Shown piece by piece: positions 18,925 to 28,130 of a stretch of 35,174 nt of DNA (the stretch's first letter is position 1; every line of letters begins with the position of its first letter). The stretch comes from Fidelibacterota bacterium (GTDB lineage Bacteria > Fidelibacterota > UBA8477 > JABMPR01): positions 1 through 35,174 of the forward strand of contig JABMOT010000194.1 of the NCBI GenBank assembly GCA_013202385.1, in the 5' to 3' direction. The notes under the pieces were generated by a model. The model worked only from the letters and a program-made list of their open reading frames with translations. It was not told the origin of the DNA and did no database searches. Made by a program: the position numbers and the translations under genes.

Positions 18925-20910
18925 ATGAAGAGAAAACTAAGCCTGGTTACCCAATTTCTGCTGGTGCCATTCCTGATGAATGCAGCAGATCACTTGAGCA
19001 TTAGCGAAGTGGTTCTGCAACCTTCCGCAGGTGAATATATCCTTCTGACCAACAACACTGGCAGTACAGTCAATCTGAACAACTATTACTTGACTGATGC
19101 TACGGATAAATCAAATGGCAAATATTACTATAAGCTGCCCAGCGCCGTTGATTACTGGTCAGGTAGCTCCACTGATTTTATCGCTCGCTTTCCGGATACA
19201 ACGTTAACGACAGGCTCCTCACTTTATCTAAGTTTAGCCCGGCATTCAGATTATTTCGCAACATATGGGATCAACGCTGCCCTCTCCCTTAAAGAGGACA
19301 TGCTTAGTGCTGTGGATGGTGTTGTTACTATTGGCAGCTCACCCAACGCCAAATTAAATAATGACGTGGCTGAATCTCTGATCCTGTTCTACTGGGATGG
19401 AAGCTCAGCAACCGTGCAAGATGTGGAATATCTGGTCTGGGGTACCAATTATACAAACGCATCGGAGCATATGTTGGATAAAACTGGTCTGGGGACCTAC
19501 CTGGCTGATACTCCCGTAGCCAACCAATCTTTCATGCCCATGCATTTTAATGGCTCGAAATTGATCCGAAATAGTGGCGAAGGTACTGAATCAAGTACCG
19601 GTGGAAACGGTATAACCGGTCATGATGAGACCAGTGAGAATCTGGCAGATACCTGGTCGGTTGTCGATCTTACAATCGTGAAACCCAGCATCGCCAACAT
19701 TCTGGCCACGCCCCCTGACCCTGAGACCAGCGAGGACATCGTTATATCGGCCAGCGTGACCGATGATGTGGGAATCAGTTCTGTCACCCTGACCTACACT
19801 TTTCCGAGCGCTACTGGCTCCCCGGTGAGCCAGACCATGACCAACACAACAGGAGATACTTACTCCGCCACCATCCCTGCTATCGCAGAAGAGGGGACAT
19901 TATCCTATTATATCACTGCTCTCAATACCAGCGGGCTGACCAAAATCTCAACCATTCGTGGCATCACCATTGCGGATCCACCGCCTCCAGTTACTATTCA
20001 AACGATTCGAGAAAATTTTAGTAGTTATCTGGGACAAACCGTCAATCTAAATGTAGTGGTTGCTATCGGATCAGGCATTACCCGAACTGATCGCTCAGAG
20101 GTCTATGTACAGGATGAATCAGGTTACGGATTGGTGCTCTCGGCAACGGGATTGTTAAGCCCGCCTCTGGTGCAGGGGGATTCAATTAATATTCTGGGCG
20201 AGGTCGCAGAGTTTGGCACTACCAAGCAGCTTCAAAATTTTTCAACCAGTATTTTGGCAACAGGACGACCTGTGCCGGCTATTCGTACAATCACCAGTGC
20301 TGAAATGGCTGCCGATGCAAATCAGGGCAGTTTTGTAAAAGTCTGGGGTGCCGTTCAATCCCGCGCCGATGGAGTGGGAGGTGGAAGCAATATTGGTCTT
20401 GAGGATGCAGATGGTTTGCTTACCATCCGTATCTGGGACACAACCCATCTCCTGGATGATTTCACTGCTGACAGTCTGTTGCAGGTTGGGAATCTGGTTC
20501 AAGTATACGGAATTGCCAGCAATTACAACGGTGATGGTCAGTTACTTGCCGCCTATGCTGGCGATATTCAACCCTACAAGGAGGGTGAAGATAGTGATGG
20601 CGGTACCAGACTGGAGGTTGCACCTTTTCCGTTTGTCCCTCAACTGGCTGAGAATATTCAGTATGTTTATCGATTCCCGGCGAACTCCCGCGTGACCCTG
20701 AGGATATTTGATCTGTCAGGTCATCTGGTGACAACTCTGTTTGAAGATTATCGAAGTTTATCACTTGAAGTGACCAAAACCTGGGATGGTCGTGATGAGA
20801 TTTATCAGCTGGTGGCACCTGGAACTTATATCATGCACCTGGAAACTGTGAATCGGAGCACCGGTAAAATTTTAACAGATATGGCTCCTGTAGTCATTGG
20901 GAGCAGATAA
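18925..20910 (+). CDS. Secreted protein: lamin-tail-like, Ig-like and OB-fold-like domains, FlgD-like C-terminal Ig module
   Basis: 'HLSISEVVLQPSAGEYILLTNNTGSTVNLNNYYLTD' (LTD); 'TIRENFSSYLGQTVNLNVVVAI...VYVQDESGYGLVL...GDSINILGEV' (OB-fold-like); shares 'IRIW(E/D)TT...VG...G(V/I)AS.YNG..QLL.AY..DI' with the upstream CDS; C-terminal 'RVTLRIFDLSGHLVTTLFEDY...WDGRDE...APGTYIMHLE'. Confidence 0.75.
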   Translation: MKRKLSLVTQFLLVPFLMNAADHLSISEVVLQPSAGEYILLTNNTGSTVNLNNYYLTDATDKSNGKYYYKLPSAVDYWSGSSTDFIARFPDTTLTTGSSLYLSLARHSDYFATYGINAALSLKEDMLSAVDGVVTIGSSPNAKLNNDVAESLILFYWDGSSATVQDVEYLVWGTNYTNASEHMLDKTGLGTYLADTPVANQSFMPMHFNGSKLIRNSGEGTESSTGGNGITGHDETSENLADTWSVVDLTIVKPSIANILATPPDPETSEDIVISASVTDDVGISSVTLTYTFPSATGSPVSQTMTNTTGDTYSATIPAIAEEGTLSYYITALNTSGLTKISTIRGITIADPPPPVTIQTIRENFSSYLGQTVNLNVVVAIGSGITRTDRSEVYVQDESGYGLVLSATGLLSPPLVQGDSINILGEVAEFGTTKQLQNFSTSILATGRPVPAIRTITSAEMAADANQGSFVKVWGAVQSRADGVGGGSNIGLEDADGLLTIRIWDTTHLLDDFTADSLLQVGNLVQVYGIASNYNGDGQLLAAYAGDIQPYKEGEDSDGGTRLEVAPFPFVPQLAENIQYVYRFPANSRVTLRIFDLSGHLVTTLFEDYRSLSLEVTKTWDGRDEIYQLVAPGTYIMHLETVNRSTGKILTDMAPVVIGSR

Positions 20911-20945
20911 TTGTGAATTGTGAATTGTGAATTGTGAATTGTGAG
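20911..20945. repeat. Heptamer tandem repeat (TTGTGAA x4 + TTGTGAG)
   Basis: Five consecutive 7-bp units beginning immediately after the stop codon of the CDS at 18925. Confidence 0.92.
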
Positions 20946-20947
20946 AG

Positions 20948-21301
20948 ATGAGTAAAAATGTGATTAAAGACAAGAGTTTTGCATTTGCTCTCAGAACGAT
21001 CAAGCTTTATCAATTGCTGGCTGATCAGAAAGAATTTGTCTTAAGCAGACAGTTGCCCAAAAGTGGAACTTCAATCGGAGCACTGGTTAGAGAAGCTGAA
21101 CATGCTGAAAGCAAGGCTGATTTTATTCACAAAATGGCTATTGCTCAAAAAGAGGCCAATGAGGCAGATTATTGGATCGAGCTCCTATACCAATCAGAAT
21201 ACATAAACAAATCTTCCTTTGCGTCTATATCCAGTGATTTAAATGAAATTAACAAATTATTGGCATCCATCATCATTACTTCAAAAAGTCGGAAAAAATG
21301 A
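20948..21301 (+). CDS. Four-helix-bundle protein of the 23S rRNA intervening-sequence (S23/IVP) family
   Basis: 'KDKSFAFALRTIKLYQLLADQKEFVLSRQLPKSGTSIGALVREAEHAESKADFIHKMAIAQKEANEADYWIELL', a typical S23/IVP pattern. Confidence 0.88.
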   Translation: MSKNVIKDKSFAFALRTIKLYQLLADQKEFVLSRQLPKSGTSIGALVREAEHAESKADFIHKMAIAQKEANEADYWIELLYQSEYINKSSFASISSDLNEINKLLASIIITSKSRKK

Positions 21302-22248
21302 AAACAAATAATTTACCATTTACAACTTACCATTCATTGCTTAAGAACAGTTGGGCAACTTTTGTAATCACATCGCTTCTCACAGGTCTTTCCTATGGTC
21401 AGGTAACAAGTGATGTGCCTTATAAAACGCCAGCCATGGGCGCGCTCATGGGGTCCAATCTGGCAATCTCATTTGATGGGAGTAGCATTCTCTTGAATCC
21501 GGCCATCCTCAATACCGTAGAATCAGGATTTGTCATGGCTGGTACACAACATGTCTTTAATCAAAAATTCCTCGGTCACACTGTCCTGACAACCGGGTTC
21601 AAGCTCCCCAAAAATCTTGGAAGTCTTGGGTTAAGTTTTGAGTCCATGAATGTCTCTTACCGAGATGAGAACCTGGTGGGTGAAACTGCGGTGGGGTTGT
21701 CCCACGCTTTTAATTTGCAGAAAGATCGCATTTCAGCCCTTAATATGGGTTACACCTTGAAATATCTGTCCGTTGATTATGGTCAATCGGCAGGCGTTAG
21801 CGGCGATGGCTCAGATGGTATGGACTTGGGAAGTTCTGCTGCCTTTGGTGTCGACCTGGGTTTTCAAGCCACTTTATCCAAGCGTCATTGGTTGGGTGTT
21901 GTTGTTCACAATGTAAATCGACCACAGATCGGATCTGGTGCGACAACTTCAATGCTGCCCAGGGATGTTCAGGCAGGCTTTTCCTATGCACCAACTCGAC
22001 AGGTCATCACCAGTTTTGCCCTGGTCAGCGGACCGGGTTTTGCCCCTGAGTTTCATGCAGGACTGGAGTATGAGTTAAATCCTTATCTCACACTGCGGTC
22101 GGGAATCCAGTCGCAACCCAATCGCTTTGGTACTGGATTTAGTTTTCATGCCCGCGGCATCGGTCTGGATTACGCCATAGTCACACATCCCGTTTTGCCG
22201 GCGACACACCAATTGTCAATTGCTTACGATTTTGAAGGTCCGTTTTAA
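21298..22248 (+). CDS. PorV/PorQ-like outer-membrane beta-barrel protein
   Basis: 'PAMGALMGSNLAISFDGSSILLNPAIL' N-terminal pattern, repeated beta strands, ATGA overlap with the upstream ORF. Confidence 0.65.
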   Translation: MKTNNLPFTTYHSLLKNSWATFVITSLLTGLSYGQVTSDVPYKTPAMGALMGSNLAISFDGSSILLNPAILNTVESGFVMAGTQHVFNQKFLGHTVLTTGFKLPKNLGSLGLSFESMNVSYRDENLVGETAVGLSHAFNLQKDRISALNMGYTLKYLSVDYGQSAGVSGDGSDGMDLGSSAAFGVDLGFQATLSKRHWLGVVVHNVNRPQIGSGATTSMLPRDVQAGFSYAPTRQVITSFALVSGPGFAPEFHAGLEYELNPYLTLRSGIQSQPNRFGTGFSFHARGIGLDYAIVTHPVLPATHQLSIAYDFEGPF

Positions 22249-22258
22249 GGGGCAGCTG

Positions 22259-24763
22259 ATGAAAGACCATTTGAACCATACATTCATTTCATTGTTGAAG
22301 ATCATTTTACTGCTCCCTTGCCTTATCTGGTCGGGGCAGTTGGATATCAATAATGCCTCTCTGGATGCGTATCAGGATCTTCCCTTAACACCCATACAGA
22401 TTCAGGCAGTTTATGAGTATGTCCAGTATCATGGTCCCCTTGAGAGCATCTATGAGTTGGTCAATGTTGAGGAATTATCACCCTGTGACATTGAGGGCAT
22501 AAAAGCCTTGCTCCTGTTGCGGCCAGATGATTCTGCAGCTACCAACACCCGATTGGAGGATCAATATCGCAAGGTGGAAGATTGGACTTCCACTGAAGGA
22601 GCTAGCGAAGGTCTCATGGAGTTATGGCTGGAGCGCCTGGCTGAGCCTATGAATGTGAATACGGCCTCCTATGAAGATTTGGTCTCCCTGCAGAATGTGA
22701 GTCCCATTGACGCTGTTGCGGTGTTAAAACTCAGAGAAGAATCAGGATCCATTGGATCCGCCCGGTGGTTGAGAAATGCCACAGGACTATCCTATTATGG
22801 TTATCGTAATTTACGTGATTTTGTAGCTTTCAGCGAACCTGAGGGTGGACAATGGCATGTCTGGTACAACCTGGTGATGAAGTCAATTCCTTCAACGACT
22901 TCCTCAGAGGAAGAAACAGCACCTTCTTATTATGATCCCAATGCCAACTACCATCTGGAAGGCTTCCCCAACTCACCGGATATCCTCCATAAATTTTCCC
23001 TTAGCAATTCCAGCCATTGGAAGACGGGTTTTTCCTATAACCGTCAGCTGGGTGAGATTAATCGTTATTTTGGAGATGGCAATATCCCTGAAATCAAAGC
23101 CCATCTTACGTTTTCAAATTTGGATGCAGGACCCTTCCATCTGGATCGTCTAGTTCTGGGGAATTTTTCTGCAACGATGGCCCAGGGTGTGGTATTTGAA
23201 AGCACAGATTTCAGATCCCCTCGTCGCTCAGGCTATGGCTGGAACAAACGTGCCCATGGTGTATTCTCAGACTTGTCGCGCAGTCAGGAATATGCCCAGA
23301 AAGGGCTTGGTATTCAGGGCTCTCTTTTTGATCGCGTCAAGTTGCTGGGATTTGTTTCAAAAAATGATCGGGATGCTGTTTTAAATCCAGATGGCGAGTC
23401 ATTCACAAGTCTGATCACCCTTTCGCCGCGTTCAAATATTTTGGATGGAGGACGTGAAACCATCCTCATGGAATTGAAAGATGTTGTGAATGAGGTCACT
23501 TATGGCGGTAATGTCCGCTTTGAGTTCTCGCCCGGAACTTTTCTGGGTCTTTCCTCATATGAGAGTCTCTATGACAAAGAGCTGAGACCGGAACCACTTC
23601 TGTCTATTGTGGATGCTGCAAATACGGGATTGTTCTTAAATAGTTCAGGGAACGGTGGCGATACTGAAATCGCTGCCATGCATGGCTCCTCAGCAAAGTC
23701 TGGTCTTTGGGCTGATGCAAAGGCTAATCGCCGAGTCCAAGGGCTGGAATTCAGTACTGTTGTGAGCAATCTGGCACTTCAGGTTGAGTGGGGCGTGCTC
23801 GATAAGGATAGCGAGATTTTGTCTGTGAAGCAAGACCCTCAAGCTCTGGTTGCCAATGCCTTTCTGCAGTTTGATAATTTCAATTTCATGGTTCTATACC
23901 GTGATTACGATCTGGGTTATGATAATCCCTACCAGCGCAGTTTTTCAAATTACCAGCGCTATAAGAGCAGTATTTTTGAGGATGATTTCTACTTGAAATA
24001 CAGCTACCTCTCCAATTTGTACACTGGAGCAGCACAGCCACAAGCAGAACGAGGCGTTTTTATTAGCAGCCGCTACCAGATTCACAGAGCCTGGGTTCTA
24101 ACCACAAATTTTGATACCTGGACCCGCGTGGCAGATGGTTCACGTTATTATCGCACTGTCGCTACAGCTGAATATCGTCCAACCTTTAATTATCGCTTTA
24201 ACATTCGCCAAAAATGGCAGGCTCGCGGGAGCTTCAACCTGTTCTCACCGACAGGTTATGAAAACCGGGAAACGATTATTCGAGCAAGAATGCGTTTAGG
24301 TGGATTCGATCAGCTCCAGGTCCGTATTGTTAACTCGATTACCCAATTTGATCCTCGTCGGCGCTTGACCATTGATCTTGCGACAGGACTAAGCAATGTT
24401 TCGCCAGTTGGGCAGGCCGCCAGTCCTGGCAATGCTCTTGGTTTTGACCTGATACACAATTTCAATCCCATGTTCAAGGTGATTGGTTCGGCCATGTATT
24501 ATAAAGGCTTTTTCTGGAATTTTGAAGATACAGATTTTGGCGTATTCGATGCTCCCAACGGTTCGATTCGTTGGTGGGTGACTGTCTTTTCAAGATTGGG
24601 AAATCACTGGGCGGTTCGGGCAAAACTAACCTGGGACGATGGGGCAGCCACAAGTAATTATGCCTACGGATTGGTGCAGTACGATCCCAGGGCACTACAG
24701 AAAAACGTCTCCTGGTTTGGTGAGGGCACAGATTTTCGGCTCCAATTGGATTATGCATTCTAA
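22259..24763 (+). CDS. Helix-hairpin-helix (ComEA-like) N-terminus fused to outer-membrane beta-barrel
   Basis: Start re-chosen at ATG 22259; 'LDINNASLDAYQDLPLTPIQIQAVYEYVQYHGPLESIYELVNVEELSPCDIEGIKALL' and 'MNVNTASYEDLVSLQNVSPIDAVAVLKLREESGSIGSARWLRNATGLS' are HhH repeats; the rest is aromatic beta-strand-rich and ends 'FRLQLDYAF'. Confidence 0.75.
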   Translation: MKDHLNHTFISLLKIILLLPCLIWSGQLDINNASLDAYQDLPLTPIQIQAVYEYVQYHGPLESIYELVNVEELSPCDIEGIKALLLLRPDDSAATNTRLEDQYRKVEDWTSTEGASEGLMELWLERLAEPMNVNTASYEDLVSLQNVSPIDAVAVLKLREESGSIGSARWLRNATGLSYYGYRNLRDFVAFSEPEGGQWHVWYNLVMKSIPSTTSSEEETAPSYYDPNANYHLEGFPNSPDILHKFSLSNSSHWKTGFSYNRQLGEINRYFGDGNIPEIKAHLTFSNLDAGPFHLDRLVLGNFSATMAQGVVFESTDFRSPRRSGYGWNKRAHGVFSDLSRSQEYAQKGLGIQGSLFDRVKLLGFVSKNDRDAVLNPDGESFTSLITLSPRSNILDGGRETILMELKDVVNEVTYGGNVRFEFSPGTFLGLSSYESLYDKELRPEPLLSIVDAANTGLFLNSSGNGGDTEIAAMHGSSAKSGLWADAKANRRVQGLEFSTVVSNLALQVEWGVLDKDSEILSVKQDPQALVANAFLQFDNFNFMVLYRDYDLGYDNPYQRSFSNYQRYKSSIFEDDFYLKYSYLSNLYTGAAQPQAERGVFISSRYQIHRAWVLTTNFDTWTRVADGSRYYRTVATAEYRPTFNYRFNIRQKWQARGSFNLFSPTGYENRETIIRARMRLGGFDQLQVRIVNSITQFDPRRRLTIDLATGLSNVSPVGQAASPGNALGFDLIHNFNPMFKVIGSAMYYKGFFWNFEDTDFGVFDAPNGSIRWWVTVFSRLGNHWAVRAKLTWDDGAATSNYAYGLVQYDPRALQKNVSWFGEGTDFRLQLDYAF

Positions 24764-24820
24764 AGGATGCCAGATATGAATACGATGACAGTTCAGAATT
24801 TGAAGTATAAGAAGAATACT

Positions 24821-26155
24821 ATGACTTATCTAAGTAAACCGCTTTCCCGATTGCTACTATTTGCTGTTATGTTGTGCTCCCAGGGTCATTCTCAAAGTTA
24901 TTTCAACGCACTTTTTATGAATCAGTATGCTTCGACACACAGTAGTGATATAGCTCTGGCAGGATCCAACACCTCATCCTATAGTAACCCTTTCAATACA
25001 TTTAGCAATCCTGCCAACCAGGGCAAGCTGAAGGGGGTGCAACTCTCAAGTGCCTTAAATGTGCTCAGTATAAATGAAAACCGATCTTACCCTGCCATTG
25101 ATCAATTTGGTGACCGAGTAACCGATAATATCTATGTTGTTTCCCGAGGGCTGCAAAACAGTTTTTCTGGGGGTGTATCCTGGGGCTCAGGATCTCTGGG
25201 GGTATCGGCTGCCAGTATGCCGTTTAGCACGCCTGCTTTCTTTTATAAGGAAGAGCTTAGAGGAAGTCTTTATGCTCCAAACATCAATCGTGATCCATTA
25301 ATCGGCTATCATCACATTGAACAATCAGGCATCATCCAATCAAGCGGCGCAAGTGCAGGTTCCAGCTTTGGATCTTGGTCTGTCGGCCTTGCACTAAGAA
25401 TGTTGCATGGGATTGGATTAGAAAACCAATATGGTGTATCAGTTCTGGATAGTACAGACGTTTCGGCTCTGGCCAGTGCTAGCACCCTGCTAAAGACCGA
25501 ATCCTGGGGTCTGGAAAATTCCCCCCTAATCATCAATTTTGGAGTGATCAAAGATTTTGGTCTGCATTTGCGTGTTAGCGCCAGTTTTCAGTCCGGATAT
25601 TCTCTTGAATCTAAAAAACAGGGTGCCTTACCATTTTTCGAAGCAACGGAAGATCTTCCCTTGATTCAATGGGCTTCAGATACTGTTGGTGTGATTATCG
25701 ATGTTCCTGCTCAAATAGAATTGGGTCTGCGAATGAAACCATCGAATCCCTTGCCCACCTCAATCTATATCACGCTGGCGTATCAGGACTGGACCCAATA
25801 TGGTGTGACTTATAGCGATTCACTCTCCGGCGAAATTTCCGCATTTGATTTTCCCCTTCAGGAGACTTTCACCATCAGAGGGGGGATTGAACACTGGGTG
25901 AGTGATAATGTACCCTTCAGAGCTGGACTGGTTTGGTCTGAGTCGCCTATTGCCGGTGAACTATCACAAAGCCGATTTAGCGCTGGTTCCGGCTGGACAA
26001 GTGGACCCTTGCAATTTGATGTAGCTGTCCAGCTTTTTTCGGTTGAATATAATTCCATTGATCTATTCATTCCGATTGGATTGACACCTAATGCAACCGA
26101 AAAAATTCGCGAAACTCAAACCAGCTATTCAATCAGTGTGAGCTACAGCCTGTGA
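24821..26155 (+). CDS. Outer-membrane beta-barrel protein (PorV/FadL-like)
   Basis: Signal peptide from ATG 24821; 'YASTHSSDIALAGSNTSSYSNPFNTFSNPANQGKLKGVQLSSALNV', terminal 'YSISVSYSL'. Exact start (24767 or 24821) uncertain. Confidence 0.65.
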   Translation: MTYLSKPLSRLLLFAVMLCSQGHSQSYFNALFMNQYASTHSSDIALAGSNTSSYSNPFNTFSNPANQGKLKGVQLSSALNVLSINENRSYPAIDQFGDRVTDNIYVVSRGLQNSFSGGVSWGSGSLGVSAASMPFSTPAFFYKEELRGSLYAPNINRDPLIGYHHIEQSGIIQSSGASAGSSFGSWSVGLALRMLHGIGLENQYGVSVLDSTDVSALASASTLLKTESWGLENSPLIINFGVIKDFGLHLRVSASFQSGYSLESKKQGALPFFEATEDLPLIQWASDTVGVIIDVPAQIELGLRMKPSNPLPTSIYITLAYQDWTQYGVTYSDSLSGEISAFDFPLQETFTIRGGIEHWVSDNVPFRAGLVWSESPIAGELSQSRFSAGSGWTSGPLQFDVAVQLFSVEYNSIDLFIPIGLTPNATEKIRETQTSYSISVSYSL

Positions 26156-28116
26156 AAAAGTTTCCTCTCAACAGTCTGATGATATTGATTTTGGTGTTGC
26201 TTATTTCCCAGCCCGGGATGCTGGACGGCCAGACTCGCACTTATCACAAAAAATTCGAATCAAAAGCATATCTCAAGGTTCATCTTTTGTTTACCAATGA
26301 TCTTCACGGTGGCATTGCACCTTCGAAAGCCTGGTTTATGAATCCTGAATTTCCACCGGACCTGGGCGGTGGGGCATCCATGTACCGATACGCACAAGAA
26401 ATCAGGGCTGAAGCCGCCGCAGAGGGTGCAGAGGTTTTACTGCTGGATGGTGGAAATATTTTTCAGGGAACCCCCCTGGGTATGGCCGACTCAGGTCGAG
26501 TGATGATCGAGTGGATGAACGAGATGAATTATGATGCTTCCGTGATTGGAATGCAGGATTTTATGTTTGGAGTGAGTAACCTTGCCGATCTTGATAGGAG
26601 CTCAAAATTCCCCCTTCTTGGCGCAAATATCGAGTCTGCCAATTATGATCCACAGGATTATCTAATCAAAGATTTCCAGGGGGTCAAACTGGGTGTGTTC
26701 GGTCTGACCAGCAGCAACACTCCGCACAAACTATTACCTGAACAAACCAGGGGAGCTGTATTTACCCCTGAAATTATGACTGCCAAAGAGCAAGTTGCTC
26801 TCTTGAAATCGAAGGGTGTAAACTGTATCATCGGTCTTTCACATCTAGGCGTTCCCTACCAGCGCGAAGATGAATTCGCTGAATTTGTAGACACCTATGA
26901 GGATGAAAGTGACTTTGGCAACAGAGTCATCACAAATCTTGAATTGGCCCATGTTGTGCCCGGAATGAATGTCATTGTATCTGGCGGCACAAACGCGGGT
27001 TACAATACACCTTGGGAAGATCCTCAGACTCACACACTGATCCTTCAGGGTTATGGAGGCGCCAGCAATATTGGCCATGTCATCTTGTACATTCACAAGG
27101 AGACAGGTACTCTGGCAGGGTATCGACAACCATTTTCCAGGGGTGTGCTTCTCACACTCAGCACTGATGATGCGCAACCGGATCCGGCCATGGAAAAACG
27201 ATTGCTTGCTCTGGAAAAAAGCAGAAGTGAGATAAAAAAACGCGATTTTTCAAGGGTGAAAACGATCCAGGCGGAAATAGTTTCAGCTCCACTTCTAAAT
27301 CGCTGGGACTTTAAAGTTCCGAATTTCAATCAGGATAATTTTCTGGACATAGCCACATGGAACATGGAGTGGTTCCCCAAATCCAAGGACAGCACCATCA
27401 CGGCAGTGGCTGAAATCATGCAAAAGGTCAATGCAGATGTCTATGCCGTTCAGGAGATTGGGAGTCTGGAACAATTTGCAGCCATGCTGGAGCTGTTGCC
27501 GGCATATGGTTTCCTGGTGACCAGACAGTCCTCATTTTTTGATCAGGCGATTATTTACAAAAAAAGTGTTCTTCAGTTCGTTGGTCGAGAAGAGCCCTTC
27601 GCCCATGCTGATTATAATTTTGCCGGTCGTCCTCCGCTACGGGCAGATTTCTTGTGGACAGCTGGTAAAGAACCCGTACCTATTTCAATCATTGATCTCC
27701 ATCTCAAGTGTTGCGGGAATGGATTGGAACGTCGCAAAAATTCAATGGAAGAACTCCATGAATATTTAAGCCTGGGGATGGAATGGGGTGAAGATAATAT
27801 CATTGTTCTGGGAGACTGGAATGACCAATTGGACGATGTCGGCATGCTCCAAAGTTTTACAGCATTTCTGGATGATCCCGACCATTTCCGTTTTGCAACG
27901 GCTCGCATTGCCGGGGATGTGAAGCAAGCTTCCTATCCAACCTGGCCCAGTTTTCTGGATCACATTCTCATTGGGCGGGGATTTTTTGACGAATTTGAAA
28001 ACAAGAGTACAATTCAGACTTTACCTGTTGGCGAATGGTTGGGAAGCTGGGAAAATTATGAACTCATCATTTCTGATCATCGACCCGTCCTTATGCAACT
28101 CAATATGTCCAATTAG
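26152..28116 (+). CDS. Exported fusion: degenerate 5'-nucleotidase-like metallophosphatase domain + endonuclease/exonuclease/phosphatase (EEP) domain
   Basis: GTG start in GTGA overlap with the previous stop. N-domain 'LLFTNDLHGGI', 'LLDGGNIFQGTP'; C-domain 'IATWNMEWF', 'AVQEIGS', 'IIDLHLKCC', 'VLGDWNDQLDD', 'SFLDHILIG', 'ISDHRPVLMQL'. Confidence 0.88.
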   Translation: MKKFPLNSLMILILVLLISQPGMLDGQTRTYHKKFESKAYLKVHLLFTNDLHGGIAPSKAWFMNPEFPPDLGGGASMYRYAQEIRAEAAAEGAEVLLLDGGNIFQGTPLGMADSGRVMIEWMNEMNYDASVIGMQDFMFGVSNLADLDRSSKFPLLGANIESANYDPQDYLIKDFQGVKLGVFGLTSSNTPHKLLPEQTRGAVFTPEIMTAKEQVALLKSKGVNCIIGLSHLGVPYQREDEFAEFVDTYEDESDFGNRVITNLELAHVVPGMNVIVSGGTNAGYNTPWEDPQTHTLILQGYGGASNIGHVILYIHKETGTLAGYRQPFSRGVLLTLSTDDAQPDPAMEKRLLALEKSRSEIKKRDFSRVKTIQAEIVSAPLLNRWDFKVPNFNQDNFLDIATWNMEWFPKSKDSTITAVAEIMQKVNADVYAVQEIGSLEQFAAMLELLPAYGFLVTRQSSFFDQAIIYKKSVLQFVGREEPFAHADYNFAGRPPLRADFLWTAGKEPVPISIIDLHLKCCGNGLERRKNSMEELHEYLSLGMEWGEDNIIVLGDWNDQLDDVGMLQSFTAFLDDPDHFRFATARIAGDVKQASYPTWPSFLDHILIGRGFFDEFENKSTIQTLPVGEWLGSWENYELIISDHRPVLMQLNMSN

Positions 28117-28130
28117 TCAGTAGCGTTTTA

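Noticed and set aside
20911-20945. TTGTGAA array considered as a CRISPR array
   Set aside because: 7-bp units without spacers; a simple tandem repeat, and no cas genes are nearby.
20948-21301. Diversity-generating retroelement centred on the Avd-like four-helix-bundle gene
   Set aside because: No reverse transcriptase ORF and no recognisable template/variable repeat pair in the window.
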